Shown one piece after another: positions 63,845 through 64,000 of a stretch of 64,000 nucleotides of DNA. A program made the translations under genes and the position numbers. The notes beneath the pieces are model-generated. The model was not told the origin of the DNA. It did not search any database and saw only the letters and a program-made list of their open reading frames with translations. The stretch is taken from positions 124,001 through 188,000 of IMG/VR virus record IMGVR_UViG_3300024999_000030. One strand, 5' to 3'. The stretch's first letter is position 1. Each line of letters starts with the position of its first letter. The stretch is from a virus.

Positions 63845-64000
63845 TCTTCCCTTCGTCGTGTATCTCTACCGTCAGTATCTCTTTGCCAAAGCTTATTTAC
63901 TTTGGGAGATACTGAATGTCCAGGATCGTTGGTTGCTTGTGTGTCCCTTTGAACAGACAATCAACGATGAGTTCTGTGATATCATGGAGAGACTCGACTT
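63828..64000 (+). CDS. Hypothetical protein, 3' truncated by window edge
   Basis: 57 codons visible from the ATG at 63828, overlapping the previous gene by 17 bases. Hydrophobic N-terminus, aromatic-rich. The reading frame is open at the window end. Confidence 0.5.
   Translation, partial: MRLILSLPFVVYLYRQYLFAKAYLLWEILNVQDRWLLVCPFEQTINDEFCDIMERLD

Overview
The window looks like one long stretch of a large (jumbo-type) tailed-phage genome. It is gene-dense, with short overlapping ORFs, its own nucleotide-metabolism set, its own chaperones, three tRNAs, an intein and a free-standing HNH endonuclease. No ribosomal or core host operon is visible. The host cannot be named from the sequence. Promoters in the left two thirds have a clean bacterial sigma70 form (TTGACN, exactly 17 bases, TATATT).

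Region 1-31 kb (AT-rich, mostly + strand) carries metabolism, chaperones and many small proteins of unknown role. Recognisable genes are the end of a class II ribonucleotide reductase, dUTPase, an M16 zinc peptidase, a dNMP kinase, GroEL, an AAA+ ATPase, a DnaQ-type exonuclease, a topoisomerase II B subunit interrupted by an intein, a GMP-reductase/IMPDH-type enzyme, a ferritin-like protein, a LysM membrane protein, DnaJ, ThyX and an EF-Ts N-terminal domain. Short minus-strand units lie at 26.9-27.9 and 28.6-29.5 kb. RNR, dUTPase, dNMP kinase, ThyX and, further on, dCMP deaminase together form a dNTP/dTTP supply pathway.

Region 31-44.4 kb contains a promoter-driven candidate small RNA, a minus-strand Hsp20, a HhH-GPD DNA glycosylase and then more than 11 kb of minus-strand genes. 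Most of these are 17-65 codon genes joined by ATGA overlaps. They encode a previously unremarked family of tryptophan-rich microproteins: an N-terminal F-x-x-W motif followed by a T/N-W-x-x-W/Y-x-x-Y motif. dCMP deaminase and a few membrane or zinc proteins are embedded in the array.

At 44.4-45.1 kb a gene-free divergent region with iterated TGTCAT/ATGACA repeats separates the minus-strand array from a + strand arm with higher GC content, strong AGGAGG ribosome binding sites and no TTGACN-17-TATATT promoters. This arm (45-64 kb) is studded with the octamer GATACTGG/CCAGTATC, at least 26 copies between 44.7 and 57.9 kb. It holds a pair of paralogous Lys/Ala-tailed basic proteins (45.1 and 56.7 kb), a gene-free stretch of about 900 bases with four repeats of a covarying hairpin module (a likely large structured RNA), a tandem cluster of small Cys-cluster proteins (50.9-54.0 kb) with relatives at 19.6, 28.1, 30-31, 32.6 and 43.9 kb, a PRTase-fold protein, tRNA-Met, tRNA-Lys and tRNA-Leu, and a run of small hypothetical proteins that includes a six-fold SH3/KOW-like repeat protein.

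The strongest candidates for something undescribed are the tryptophan microprotein array, the four-module RNA, the promoter-driven 31.0 kb RNA and the Cys-cluster paralog family.
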